From positions 28,038,028 through 28,102,027 of the forward strand of contig CM042966.1 in the NCBI GenBank assembly GCA_023678885.1: 64,000 bases of DNA, read 5' to 3'. Below are positions 11,969-23,855 of the stretch, in pieces. Numbering within the stretch: the first letter of the stretch is position 1; the number at the start of each line of letters is the position of its first letter. The stretch is from Pogostemon cablin (lineage: Eukaryota > Streptophyta > Magnoliopsida > Lamiales > Lamiaceae). The notes beneath the pieces were generated by a model. That model had not been told where the DNA came from, ran no database searches, and was given only the letters and a program-made list of their open reading frames with translations. The translations under genes and the position numbers were made by a program.

Positions 11969-14900
11969 ATGAGTGGCGTTGAGGAGGAGTGGGTGAAGGC
12001 TGCCATGTCAGACGACACCATGGTGGTTGAGCTTCTGGTCAGCCTCCACGGCGATTCGCCGCCGCCGCTCAAGCGCCGCCCTAGTTTGCCACTGGAGTGG
12101 AGCGTCCGCCAGCGCCGGTCGAAACCCGTGTTCGCCAACACCAACCCGAAAAAGCAGGCGCAGAGCCAGAGAGCGAGTCCGACCACGCCGCTGTCGTGGA
12201 GCGGCGCCACCTCCCTCAGCGGTGGATCTGGTGGCGCCGGCGCTGGCGGCGGCTCTGAAGAATCCAGCCGACCACATGTCCAGAAACTAACTAGATCTAA
12301 GGTTTGTGTATACGTATATAACACCCGTATATATACCCGTAACAGCAATACACATATTTGAGGGTGTTTCTGTGAGTGTGTGTCCGGCGGCCGTCGGCGG
12401 GGGCGGTGCTGCGCTTAAAACTGAATAATCCTAGAAGTGTGGTCGTGTCAGTTGTCATTCGGTGTGTCGTGAATTGACCAATTTACCCCTGCGGAATTCG
12501 GATATTTACTGCCACGCAGGAAGAAGTCAGATAATAGATCATAAACTTTCATCACCCTTTTGTTCGCTTCTTCCCCCTCCTCACCTGTCACCGTTTTTTC
12601 AGTTTCACCGGAATGACCAGAATACCCCCCACACCTCCCGTCGCGCCACCGATCTGGTTCGGTGTGTTGACCGAACTGCCCTCCCCATTTTCCATCTTTG
12701 AGTCACGCGTATTTTTATTTAGGTCATTCATTCATGAGATGTAGGATAATTATAATTATATTTTTATTATATAGTATAATATTCCCTTTTTCTTTTTGGA
12801 AAAAAATATTAACGAAAATGGTATGTTAAAATTCAATTTCAACGCCCACACAAGATTGAATGAATTTCATCCAAACCCATTATTATGCGTCGTCTTGGTC
12901 GAGAGTTGAATTGACCAAAGTACCCTCCCCTCCACCAACTGTTTGCAGTTTTGAGTACACGTCGGTTTTATTTTAAGCAAGTCAACTAAGCCAAAAGTTG
13001 CTCTTCTTCTCGAGGGCAGTTTCGTCAACTCAGGTCTCAAATGCCAAATAAGTATTCCAATTTTCTTTAGTCAAAACTCCATCCAAGGGTCACGCAGCTG
13101 CATGAAATAATTTAATGGCGTTCTCAAATTAATAATCCTAAGGTTATGAGGGGGCTATTCCGGTCATTTCACGTTGTGAGGGTGGGGTTGTCCCCAGATG
13201 AAGCGGTGGCGTGTTTTCGTGGCAAATAGGTCTGCGTTTATGTTTGGTGGGAGCGTTGTTAGTGGTTGTGCACTTTTCATAAAAGCTCTTTTTTATGCAT
13301 GTATAATTATACGGGGGACTGATCTGGTGCGACGGGTGTAAATTTGGTCTACGGTGCACCCGCGGTTTATCCAGTTATGTAACATGTGTGTGTCCTGTAC
13401 CCATCCTTCTTGTCTTAATCGTCCAACCGTCTGTTGCCATCTGTACACTCAAAGCGAGCATTTCGAGGCACCTCGCATTTCTGCACAATTTAATTGTCTA
13501 TTTTATTTGTTTCCTCAAATTTATTCTGAAATTTTTATTTATTCTTGATTTTATAAATTGACTTTTTATTAGGGGTAAAAACTACGCAGACATCAAAGTA
13601 ATTTTTTTTTTATTTTTTTTAATCTCGTCGAGTCGGATCTATTCATTAGTCATATTTAATTCTCATTCTATATATATCGATTACTGTTTATATGTTTTTT
13701 TTTTCATTGAATGCTTTATTTTTGCTAGTAGGACAAGAAATCAGTTGTGGGGGGGGGGGGGGGGGGGGGTGGGCATGAGAATGTGATGATAGCCTTATTT
13801 ACAACCTTTCATTTTGTTTTTACCAAGGTAAATGTGCAATACTAGGTATTCACATTGGTAATAGGTTTGTTGTAAGAATTTCGCAATCAAAAATTGTAGG
13901 GAACTTTTTAATTTTTTAATCATGGTTAAAGGGTTAAAAGAATGTGGCTTCTGCTGTAACTTCCATGCATGACAGAGTGTGAACGTGGCCTATTTTTCTT
14001 TTCTTTTTGAATTTCATATATTCCTCCTTTTTGTGGGTCCAAGAAAGGTGTGTTCTTCTTCAAATTCAATGTAAATTTTGTACATGAACATGTGTATAAT
14101 CTTTTCTCAAGAAGTGTAATTTGGTGTAAAAATATGAAAGAAGCTATGTGGTTTTGGTGGATTTAGGTTTGTGGTTGGGGGTGGTGGGACCATGTTTTTT
14201 TGTCAACAACTAAATTTGTTGTCTATTTACTATGTAATGCCAAATCATAATCTTGAACTGACTTCTTTTGTTCCTTCAAGTTCACCCCTCCAACTTTTCC
14301 TTTTTTGCTTTTCCATGTACTTTGTTCCCACTTCCCTTTGTCCCATGGTTTTGTTTCAAATGACTTGGCTCACTTGCTCTTAAAAGTGAACAAAAAAGAG
14401 CTCGGTTCCCCGCGGAACGAAAACTTAGCCGATCATTTTTCGTCCGTGTAATTGTTGTTGACAATTGTATTTCTTAAGTTTAAGACAAACTTGTGCTCGT
14501 GCATGGACACGGTAAAATGTTAGCAGAGATCTTTGAGATGCTAAAGATTACATTTTTGTGTGTATATGGGTATGATTGAAATAAATGATTCTCATGTGTG
14601 TTAAAAGCAGAAGTCGAGTTGCAATCGCGCCATGATTACTTTTGAGGTGGCCGGTTGTTTACCGTATGTATGTATGCCAAACCTAAATGAGATAATAAGC
14701 TGATATATACAAATACTTGTGATTAGGGACTTACACATTCCAGGTTTCAACAACTAAATTTGTTGTCTATTTACTATGTAATGCCAAATCATAATCTTGA
14801 ACTGACTTCTTTTGTTCCTTCAAGTTCACCCCTCCAACTTTTCCTTTTTTGCTTTTCCATGTACTTTGTTCCCACTTCCCTTTGTCCCATGGTTTTGTTT

Positions 14901-17002
14901 CAAATGACTTGGCTCACTTGCTCTTAAAAGTGAACAAAAAAGAGCTCGGTTCCCCGCGGAACGAAAACTTAGCCGATCATTTTTCGTCCGTGTAATTGTT
15001 GTTGACAATTGTATTTCTTAAGTTTAAGACAAACTTGTGCTCGTGCATGGACACGGTAAAATGTTAGCAGAGATCTTTGAGATGCTAAAGATTACATTTT
15101 TGTGTGTATATGGGTATGATTGAAATAAATGATTCTCATGTGTGTTAAAAGCAGAAGTCGAGTTGCAATCGCGCCATGATTACTTTTGAGGTGGCCGGTT
15201 GTTTACCGTATGTATGTATGCCAAACCTAAATGAGATAATAAGCTGATATATACAAATACTTGTGATTAGGGACTTACACATTCCAGGTTTCAACAACTA
15301 AATTTGTTGTCTATTTACTATGTAATGCCAAATCATAATCTTGAACTGACTTCTTTTGTTCCTTCAAGTTCACCCCTCCAACTTTTCCTTTTTTGCTTTT
15401 CCATGTACTTTGTTCCCACTTCCCTTTGTCCCATGGTTTTGTTTCAAATGACTTGGCTCACTTGATCTTAAAAGTGAACAAAAAAGAGCTCGGTTCCCCG
15501 CTGAACGAAAACTTAGCCGATCATTTTTCGTCCGTGTAATTGTTGACAATTGTATTTCTTAAGTTCAAGACAAACTTGTGCTCGTGCATGGACACGGTAA
15601 AATGTTAGCAGAGATCTTTGAGATGCTAAAGATTACATTTTTGTGTGTATATATGGGTACGATTGAAATAAATGATTCTCATGTGTGTTAAAAGCAGAAG
15701 TCAAGTTGCAATCGCGCCATGATTACTTTTGAGGTGGCCGGTTGTTTGCCGTATGTATGTATGCCAAACCTAAATGAGATAATAAGCTGATATATACAAA
15801 TACTTGTGATTAGGGACTTACACATTTCAGGTTTCACTGATCCTGTGCTTTTTTTAATTTTCTGCTGCAGGTTATCGGAGATGGTGAGAAGAACCTTTCA
15901 AAGAGGTCAAGAAAGAAGAAGGTGAAAAAAAATTAGATTTATTTAGCTTTAGATGGGAATGTGCAAAGCTAACGCATTTGGTCTTTTCTGTCTGCAAAAT
16001 CATTTGATCGCAAATCTAAAATATTGTCGTAAATGTTCGACTCTTTGACAAATGAGATAACCTTGACTTATTCTCTTTATCACTCTTTTATGCCACCAGT
16101 CTAGTATGATTATGCATAATGGAACTATATCTATCTCATTAATAACGCTGTTTATCTTTAATGATCTTAGATTCTGTAATTGCTAGGTAAGTTTGAGAAA
16201 CGGACAAATCATTCAGTGTCGAACATCAATTGTTTCCTGAGTACCATCATAGTAACCTTGTAGTTTACATTTTTGTATGATGTGGTAACAAATTGATTAT
16301 GGGATCTTTCATGCTCATGTTTCACTTTTAGACGTAGCGTGAAAAATGGTGTGAATCAAGAACATGGCTTTAGCTGATATCCACGAATCTCGACTGATTT
16401 TTGTTTTCTTTCTTGCTATTCACAGACCTTGGCAGAACTCAAAGATGAAGAAATCTTGCTGCTAAAAGAAAGAAGGGAGCTGAAAAGGGTACATTATATA
16501 ATACACTAAACAATAGTAGGTATAAATCTAGCTGGTATTTGTTGCTAATATTGACTATTATCATTGTAATTGTGCTTCTCAGAGAATAGCTTCCTTTCAA
16601 ATGACTTTGGAGAAACAACAAGCTATAAACAAAAACTTGAAGAGAATGAAGGTGAGTTTTACCCATTATCTTCTTTTGTACTCTATATACGGTCCAGTGT
16701 GTATTTATAACATGAGAAACATGTTTAGCTGCGTGTATATGTTTTATGGTAATCTTGTGTTGTCTGAGCCTCTCTTCTCTACACAGATTGAATTACAACC
16801 TCTTCCGGATAGAGGCAAAGCACCGGTAACTCAAGGTTCAGTTTCAGACCAAGTTCAGCCAAAGACAATGCCTCATTTGTCTTCATCAAATGGCTGCTCC
16901 GAAGCTAATACATCCGACCAATCGTTCATGCTTCCTGATCTAAACATCCCTTTCGATGATGATCGCTATCCAGATGTCATATGTAACAAACCATCCGGTT
17001 AG
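11969..17002 (+). CDS. EAR-motif protein with short basic coiled coil, 5 exons, 243 aa
   Basis: Exons by splice signals: 11969-12301, 15871-15921, 16426-16488, 16583-16651 and 16787-17002; every intron is phase 0. The protein begins MSGVEEEWVKAAMSDD and has a conserved plant-type N-terminal part (PLEWSVRQRRSK, SPTTPLSWSGATS). Exon 2 gives a basic patch (KRSRKKK, likely nuclear signal). Exons 3-4 form a heptad-like Leu helix (LAELKDEEILLLKERRELK, then LEKQQAINKNLKRMK), bZIP-zipper-like but without a full basic region. The last exon carries LPDLNIP near residue 226, a DLNxP-type EAR motif known to recruit TOPLESS corepressors. I infer a nuclear, repressor-associated protein; I do not recognise the exact family. 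Intron 1 is 3.57 kb and holds a 544-bp triplication. Tiny exons would be missed by ORF-only calling. Confidence 0.8.
13749..13769 (+). repeat. 21-bp poly-G tract in intron 1
   Basis: Twenty-one consecutive G followed by T and GGG, inside intron 1 of the EAR-motif gene. Length is likely variable and hard to sequence. Confidence 0.9.
14203..15834 (+). repeat. three tandem copies of a 544-bp unit inside intron 1
   Basis: Unit starts TCAACAACTAAATTTG at 14203, 14747 and 15291, exactly 544 bp apart. Copies 1 and 2 look identical base for base. Copy 3 differs at several points (for example GATCTTAAAAG for GCTCTTAAAAG, CCCGCTGAACG for CCCGCGGAACG, a 3-bp loss in the TTGTTG run and a 2-bp gain in TATATA). 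The array ends about 36 bp before the acceptor of exon 2. Each copy carries the same 60-codon minus-strand ORF, which has no recognisable function. Confidence 0.95.
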
Positions 17003-18940
17003 AATCTTCTCCCCTGATAAAATATAACAAGCAACAACTTCTATACTAAATAAGGGCTAACCTTGCTTTAGGACAAAGTGTACTATAACTATAAGATAGT
17101 ACCAGTTACCTAACTCATCTTCTAAGAACGATGACGTGTGTTGTAGTAGTGAAGGTAGAAATGGAAGAATGTTAGGTAGGATCTATTCTTTTTGTTTTAC
17201 TTATGAATGAAGAAATTGCTGAGGGCTAGTTTAGAGAGACCCCTGCTCATGTCATATGCACCCATATTCTTTGTTTCTTGTATTTTCTTTCTCAATATGT
17301 AGTTCTTCGAGGGTCCCGTCTCGTCTCTTCTCTTCTCGGACTCGTCCCTTCGGGGATATTCAGGGATATTATAATGTATTGTGTAATAGTATAGATATAC
17401 ATATGTTAAGGAAAGACATTGGGGCATGCATATTAAACACTTCTGATGTTTTTACATGATAGTGTTGTAACTTTGTTGATGGATAATCTCACAACTTACA
17501 TAAATTGATAGTTGTAACACGAACATGTTTGAATTGTAGCCCTCAAGTATGATAGATTATTGTATCTTTCTCTAATTGATGTCGAGACATTTTAATTGTT
17601 GATGTGCGAAAGATTGTGTTTAAGGGGGTTATATTTTATAGAGGTTTCACCATTATCAAAGGATATTTATTTACATGTTACATGAAATGAATCATCTATT
17701 ATTAAAGAATATTTTTAATAATATTTGCTATATCAAAAAAGTATGTTTATAATAAATCATACTATTATAATAATATCATATAAATATATTTTAATACATC
17801 ATTCATTATAGAATACTGAGTATATTTTAACTATCAATACTTATATACACTATTCGTTTTACATTTATCTTTATACCTTTTATTTTCATTCGTCTTATAT
17901 TTATCTTCATCACCTAAAATATGAAATATCACATCAATTCATAATATCAAAAGTATCTTAATTTTAAAAACATCATGCTTATCTAATGAATAATATATTT
18001 TATATTTTATATTTTATTTATTACTTGAAAATATCAAATATTTTATACTTTATTTATTATTTGAAAATATCAAAATATCTCCTAAAAAGTATGTAAAGTT
18101 TAGAGAGTAATTTTTTTAAAACTACCAATCTATAATATCATAATTAAGTGTAGGATGAAAAGAATAATAATTATATCATAATTAAGTGTAGGATGAAAAG
18201 AGTAATAATTATACTTTAATTAAAGAGACATTGAAAATTAAATAATGGCAAAAAAACTAATCACACTGATTAACTTTTTTCTGAAGTAGGTTGGTGGCAC
18301 AATTGATTCTTGAGAAATAACATTGCGAGATTAGTAGTAATACAAGAAAATAAAATACACTATTTCATTTTTTATTAAATTTTATTTTTCCACCGTCTCA
18401 AATGAGTTACGTTTTTGTTATTTTATAATCATATTCTTTCAATTTGCATAATAGAGAATCTAATAACCCACTGTCTATGTTTGGTTGATTTCAAGTATTT
18501 TCGATAGTGAAGACAGGAAAGGATTTGGAAAGAGTAGAAAAACGATCATTGCTCTTGCATTATTTTCACTGAATTATTTTATTGTCTTTTTTTTAAAGAA
18601 AAAATGATATTGTAAAATATCTTAAACTAAATACAAATTTATCTATTTCCAAATTTTAAAATTAAAATAGACTACAAGACATGAGAGTGAAATTATACTC
18701 ATGCACTCAAACTATCCTTAAAATATTAAGGATAAAAATTACTCCATATTCAATGGGCTTGATATTAATATGATATACCCATTGAGAATTTGGCAAACTT
18801 TTATTGATTTTCATTCGATTATTTATGGCCCAATAAAAAAAAAGTCTTGGGCTGATAGGTATCTCCCCGCACGAAAGGGTGTAATTAAGATGGTGAAGGC
18901 TTATTTTATAAGAATTACAATAATTTAATATGTAATATCA
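17003..18940. other. 3' UTR region then AT-rich intergenic DNA
   Basis: The first ~450 bp after the stop at 17002 is less AT-rich and probably contains the 3' UTR of the EAR-motif gene. Beyond 17,500 the sequence is very AT-rich without credible ORFs. A 38-bp tandem duplication (unit containing AAGTGTAGGATGAAAAG) is at 18141-18216. Confidence 0.6.
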
Positions 18941-18949
18941 TTAAATGAA

Positions 18950-19346
18950 AATTATTTTTTAACAACAGAATTTACTAACAGAATTCAATCCGTTGGCAGT
19001 TACTAATGAATTAGCAACAAAAATGACAATTTAATTTTAGCAACAAAAATGACAATTTAATTTTAGCAACGGAATGACAACGGATTTATTCTCTATTTTA
19101 CCAACGGAATTCAATCCGTTGGTAATTACCAACAGATTAGCAAGGAATCATTATATAAATTACCAACGGATTACCAACGAAATTATTTACCAACGAAGTT
19201 GAATTTTCATTGCTAAAAATTTACTAACCACCACTTTATCAACGCAAAATTTATCAACGGATTCCGTTGCTAATCCGTTATAAACCAATTTAACAAGGGA
19301 ATTAAGACTTTTACCAACAGAATATTTCATTGGTGAGTAGTTTTTT
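18950..19346. repeat. decayed element rich in CCAACGGA / TCCGTTGG repeats
   Basis: Short motifs such as CCAACGGATTACCAACG and AATCCGTTGGTAATTACC recur in both orientations. Subterminal repeats of this kind occur in some plant CACTA and other TIR elements, but I see no CACTA ends, so the family is not assigned. Confidence 0.45.
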
Positions 19347-19484
19347 TAGAGTATGTTAAATGATATAATATTTTAATGTGTAGTAGATAGTCATATTAGT
19401 GTTGTGTGTGAGCCCTATGTGTAGTGGATTGAGTATAATAATTATATTTTATGGGTCACATTTACCAAGAAAAAGAAATTGATA

Positions 19485-19741
19485 TTCCCCCGTCTCATTT
19501 CAGGTGACACACTTTCCATCTTGGTCTGTCCCACAAAAGTTTGCACATTTTCATAAAAAGTAAAAAAGTAAAAAACAATCACCCTTCCACATACACTTTA
19601 TTTACAAAAAAAATCATCTCTACCTAACATATTTTATCATTTATTTATTACATAAAAATATCATTACACCCCTAAAAATTATCACTTTCTTAATCTCCAT
19701 ACCGAAATTGGGGGTGCCATATTTTGTGGGATGGAGGGAAT
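19485..19741. repeat. Stowaway-type MITE
   Basis: TTCCCCCGTCTCA at the left and GTGGGATGGAGGGAA at the right, ~255 bp, next to TA. No coding content. Confidence 0.6.
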
Positions 19742-20126
19742 ATTTGTAATGAAACGGATCAAAATGACATAATAAATAAAATATTAAGTTGGAATGAAGG
19801 AGTATTATTCATTGATCTTAAAAATTCAGATAAATCGGAATCAAACATAGAATTATAGTACAGAGGGAGTGTAAAATAAACTTTCTATATACATCATAAT
19901 TCATACACCAAAATGAATGCTCATAGAACTAATGAAAAGACGGAAGGAAAGCCCTTTCAATTGAAATGAATGATTGTAGATTTGAGTTATTTATAAATAC
20001 AATCAAACACAAAACGCTATATCAACCCAGTGTATTTTTCTTAAAGTATAAATTAACTAACGGTGTTAGAAAAAGTTTTAATTATTATTATTATTATTTC
20101 TTTGATAACAGGCTTGCAAGATTCTA

Positions 20127-20642
20127 CTTCATCCGTCCGCCCGAAATAGTGTCTTTTACTTTTGTGCACGTTAAGGGGTATTATTATTTAATGTATAGTG
20201 GATAGTTGTATTAGTGGGAGTGTGAATATCATACTCTATCCGTCCCACGTATTTTTACCCACTTTTCATTTTGGGGTGTCCCACGTATTTTTACTCATTC
20301 CATTTTTGGCAAAATTACATAATATTTTATTACCTACTTTTTACAATCTCATCAACTTTAATTACTTTTTTACACTTTATTCATCATTCCCAATAACTTT
20401 ATTCACTTTTTCTTTTTAAATTACTAATTTATCTCTACTTTCTCTTACATTATATATTAAAAAAAATAAAACGTCTTAATCTCCATGCCCGTACAAACGG
20501 GTAAAAATACCCGGGACGGAGGGAGTATTTTAGTTATATTAGTGGGTGTGTGCGGTCCTATGTGTGTAAAAAAGGAAGTGACCCTCTTTGGAGCAGACGA
20601 CTAAAATGGAAAAAAGACCCTCTTTCGAACAGACGGAGGGAG
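20127..20642. repeat. Stowaway-type MITE carrying a second MITE
   Basis: Ends CTTCATCCGTCCGCC and CAGACGGAGGGAG with flanking TA. The interval 20234-20525 is a separate element inserted in it. Confidence 0.65.
20234..20525. repeat. inner MITE within the 20.1-20.6 kb MITE
   Basis: Ends CTCTATCCGTCCCACG and CCGGGACGGAGGGAG, flanked by TA on both sides; 292 bp. Confidence 0.7.
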
Positions 20643-20939
20643 TATAATAATTTAACAGAAAAACCTTAAATCCCCAATTTGATTCCATGAAGCGATGGTA
20701 GAGAGGATGCTTGAGTTTAAGGTTGGTTCTACTAGAAGGAAAGTGATCTCACCCAAGGATCATGAAGAGCTTGTAAGAACTAAGACATGAGAAGGAATGA
20801 TTCTGTATTTGCTCCATGTTCGTGCCAGTTTTTTTTTTCCCCATAATTTCTATTACATTTTGGTTTGCTAGAGCTGTTAGGAAGAGTAGATTGAGTTCGA
20901 GTAATGCATACTTGAATACGTTAAGATATGATGAATGAT

Positions 20940-21083
20940 GCATTAAAATACTAGAGTGTTATAACATAATTTATTATTGATATACTTTAATTATAAATAA
21001 ATGTTTTTATCTATACAATAAACATACTTTAGTAATGGATCGACTCGTCTAATTAAAACCCGTCTCATAAGAGGGTATCCCCT
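20940..21083. repeat. half copy of the GAGACGGGT foldback family
   Basis: ATAAACATACTTTAGTAATG followed by AACCCGTCTCATAAGAG matches the right half of the copy at 36.3-36.7 kb. The left inverted repeat is missing. Confidence 0.5.
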
Positions 21084-21810
21084 TTTTATATAATAATAAC
21101 AAATAAAAAAATAAAAAATGTGTGGCAATACTCACTTTCAAATGGAAAATATTTTTTTACTTGCTCAAAGTAAAATCATTTTTAATATACATCTCAAGAA
21201 TGCATTTATTTGTTGTTGGTGACTAAAATTTGATTTATATTCAAATTTTTTTGTTTATTTAACTTATATACTTTTTATTTTAATTTTTATAGGTAAGAAA
21301 ATTATAAATTTCTATTCGATTTTTTTCTCTATCAGTGAGAGAATTATGAACATCTATTCGATCCTTTTTTTTTTGCCTATTTTTTCCTTGTTCGTGTCAA
21401 AACTTTTTACTCTATTTGGTCAATATTTTTTAACAAAAATACTGCGGATCTCTATTCCAACCCTTTTTCCTTTTTCTCTATTCCACTTATATTTATATAT
21501 TTGACCCAAAAAAATTACTACTTTATTTGATCTATAATTTTTTTGTTTTTAAATTTATCAACAAAAAATTGTAATGTAAAACCTCATTATTTATAAGTGT
21601 AAGTACAATATACTTTAAATATTCTAAAATTTTTGACAAAAAAATTGAAACCTCTTTAATTAAAAATTATAAATATAATTAGATCTTTAAATTATAATTC
21701 CATGAAAAAAGTTAAAGACATGTGTGGGACATTTAACGTAAGTCTTAACTTTCACTATAAAATGTTCTCACTTCTATTGTACTACTATAATTGTTCAATT
21801 CTCCTCACTA
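21084..21810. other. AT-rich intergenic DNA, no gene seen
   Basis: Poly-A/T-rich runs only. I see no ORF with protein-family features, no RNA gene and no clear repeat boundary. Confidence 0.6.
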
Positions 21811-21816
21811 TTAATA

Positions 21817-22035
21817 CTACCTTCGTTCACCACAATGGATGTCATTTGCTTTTTGACACGTGGATTAAGGAGTATTATTATTTAATATTTAGTGCTTAAT
21901 TGTATTAGTGGAGGAACTTCCATTTTTAGTTGTATTAGTGGGTGTGTGGGGTTCCTATGTGTAAAAAAGAAAATAAAACATTTGAGGCGAACGCCCAAAA
22001 TAAAAAATATGACTCTTTGAAACGGACGAAAGGGA
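21817..22035. repeat. Stowaway-type MITE (decayed)
   Basis: CTACCTTCGTTCACC at the left and GAAACGGACGAAAGGGA at the right, ~220 bp, with the family's internal motifs (TTAATATTTAGTG, GTGTAAAAAAGAAA). Confidence 0.55.
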
Positions 22036-22409
22036 ATATTACTTTTATCAATTAAGTAGTATTACTTTTTTTATAATTATAATATCATTTTTTTATGCAC
22101 GTAACATTGCCATAACATAAACGAGAGTATGGCTCAAAATAATTCCAAGTATATGAACCTAATTGTTTGCCTTTATTGTAATAACATTTTGTAGATAATG
22201 GAGTCCCTATAAGCCACACATGCAAAGCCAGAAAAGGAAGCACGCCTAATTTTGCACATAAATTATACTACATGTAGTAACGTGCAACCAAAATTAAATA
22301 AAAAAAGTGATTACACCTAAATGGAGTAAGTTTATATAATATAGCCATACATAATATATTGCTATTGCTATCATAATAATTAAGTAGCTAAGGTTGTAGC
22401 CAAGAAACC

Positions 22410-22967
22410 CTAATTCCCCAAATTCAAATGAAGATCCAAATCGAAACCCTTTTTAGTTTGGATCAAGGAATTAGGGCTGAATAGATGTGCAGTGGAAGTT
22501 ACAACCGATGATTTCCCTTTGCCCTTACAAACCCTAGGTGGTCCGATCATCACCGGTTGTGGAACAACGGTGGCGATGGGGAAGTTTGTCCTGGCTTTGG
22601 AGCCCCTCATCCGCCTCGCCGCCGCGTCGTAGGCACGCGCCGCCTCCTCGGCGGTGTCGAAAGTGCCGAGCCAGTGTCGGCACCGCCCCACGCGGTCGCG
22701 TATCTCGGCGGACCACCGCCCCCACGGCCTCTTTCGCACGCCTCTGTAGCTCTTCAACTTGGAGGAGGTGGGGGTGGGGGTGGGGGTGGGGGTGGGGGTG
22801 GGTTCTTTGGTGGGCCCGAAGAGAACGGATTCGCCGACCACGGCGGCGATTCCTTCGAGGACACGAGGTGGGTTGTAATGATTGTGTGGGGTGGGGGTGG
22901 GGGTGGGGGTGGGGTTGGGCGGTGGGGGTTCCAGATTAGGAAAGAAAGGGACGTTTGTTCTTTTCAT
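22410..22967 (-). CDS. AP2/ERF transcription factor with C-terminal EAR motif, 185 aa
   Basis: A single-exon gene with one AP2 DNA-binding domain at residues ~74-130 (YRGVRKRPWGRWSAEIRD, HWLGTFDTAEEAARAYD, RGSKARTNFP). The AEIRD/WLGTF pattern is ERF-type rather than DREB-type, so it should bind GCC-box-like sites in the nucleus. The C-terminus FDLDLHLNL (residues 175-184) is an LxLxL EAR repression motif, which suggests an active repressor of the group VIII kind; an ERF084-like identity is possible but unproven. Two Pro-Thr runs (about residues 18-27 and 56-67) are encoded by hexanucleotide repeats. A TATA-like box lies ~65 bp before the ATG. The frame is intact from ATG at 22967 to the stop at 22410-22412. 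Confidence 0.9.
   Translation of the reverse strand: MKRTNVPFFPNLEPPPPNPTPTPTPTPHNHYNPPRVLEGIAAVVGESVLFGPTKEPTPTPTPTPTPTSSKLKSYRGVRKRPWGRWSAEIRDRVGRCRHWLGTFDTAEEAARAYDAAARRMRGSKARTNFPIATVVPQPVMIGPPRVCKGKGKSSVVTSTAHLFSPNSLIQTKKGFDLDLHLNLGN
22768..22802 (-). repeat. CCCCCA hexanucleotide repeat in AP2/ERF coding region
   Basis: About five GGGGGT units on the + strand, encoding the second Pro-Thr run of the ERF protein. A shorter array of the same unit at about 22890-22915 encodes the first run. Confidence 0.85.
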
Positions 22968-23030
22968 TTTCTTGATTCTTGGAGTTTTGTTATGTGGGAG
23001 TTTCAGAGTGGTTTTGCAGACAAAAGGCTA

Positions 23031-23038
23031 CTATATAA
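23031..23038 (-). promoter_or_regulatory. TATA box of the AP2/ERF gene
   Basis: The minus strand reads ACTTATATAGTAGCC, 64-71 bp before the ATG. Position and sequence fit a core promoter with a short leader. Confidence 0.45.
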
Positions 23039-23541
23039 GTAGGGAAGTGTGAGAGAGTGTTTGAAGAATTTATGATTTTAAATATTCCATCCTATAGTAT
23101 ACTCCATCGTAATAATAAATTGCATCCTTACGTTATGGTCCTTATGGAGATACCAAGTTTTAAAAAAATTAATTTTATTAACTTTTTATAAAATAGAGTA
23201 TATTATTTTTAAATTATAAATAAATAAATTATGAAAGTAATAAAATTTTAATTAAAAAATATATTTAAAGTAGATAATTTATAGTACGGGACGAGAATGA
23301 GAGTGTGAGAGGAGAAAAACTTTAAAAAGAACGTATAAGTAGTATTTGAAAATAAAATGATAATCTCCTCAAGTCATCTTTTTAAGCTAGATAAATTAAT
23401 ACGATTATTTTAAAGTGGTGGTGTATTTTCTTAGTCAAATATTTGTATGAAACTGTCTAATGATACTAAGTGATAATGTTATTTCATGAATAATTTATAA
23501 TATAAATTAAAAATTAATAATGTTTTATAGTGAAAATGTTA

Positions 23542-23836
23542 TTCCCTCCGTTCCAAGAATACATTCGTCATTTTCATTTTGATCAGTCCCAAGAATACAT
23601 TCGCCCCCTAAAAATGGAAACAATACACAATATCAATAACCCTACAATACTACAATATTACAAAAATGTCACCTTCTTTTTACACACAATTTAGTCAAAG
23701 TCAACTATATCATACACTTTATTCTACTTAATTACCCAAAATACACATTCTCTTTCTTACATCATATCACCAAAAAGTTACTTTTCTTAAATTCCGTGCC
23801 CAAGAATACGCGAATGTATTATTGGGACGGAGGGAG
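23542..23836. repeat. Stowaway-type MITE
   Basis: TTCCCTCCGTTCCAAG at the left, TTGGGACGGAGGGAG at the right. Its interior (CAATATCAATAACCCTACAA, CAAAAATGTCACCTT) matches the copy at 37.0-37.3 kb, so both belong to one subfamily. Confidence 0.75.
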
Positions 23837-23855
23837 TAACTTTTTAAATAAAGTA

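Noticed and set aside
14282..15008. Two identical 60-codon minus-strand ORFs
   Set aside because: They lie in identical intronic tandem copies, copy 3 does not keep them the same, and no protein family matches.
22557..23042. 161-codon + strand ORF with long Gly run
   Set aside because: It is the shadow of the AP2/ERF gene; the Gly run is the opposite strand of the Pro-Thr repeats.
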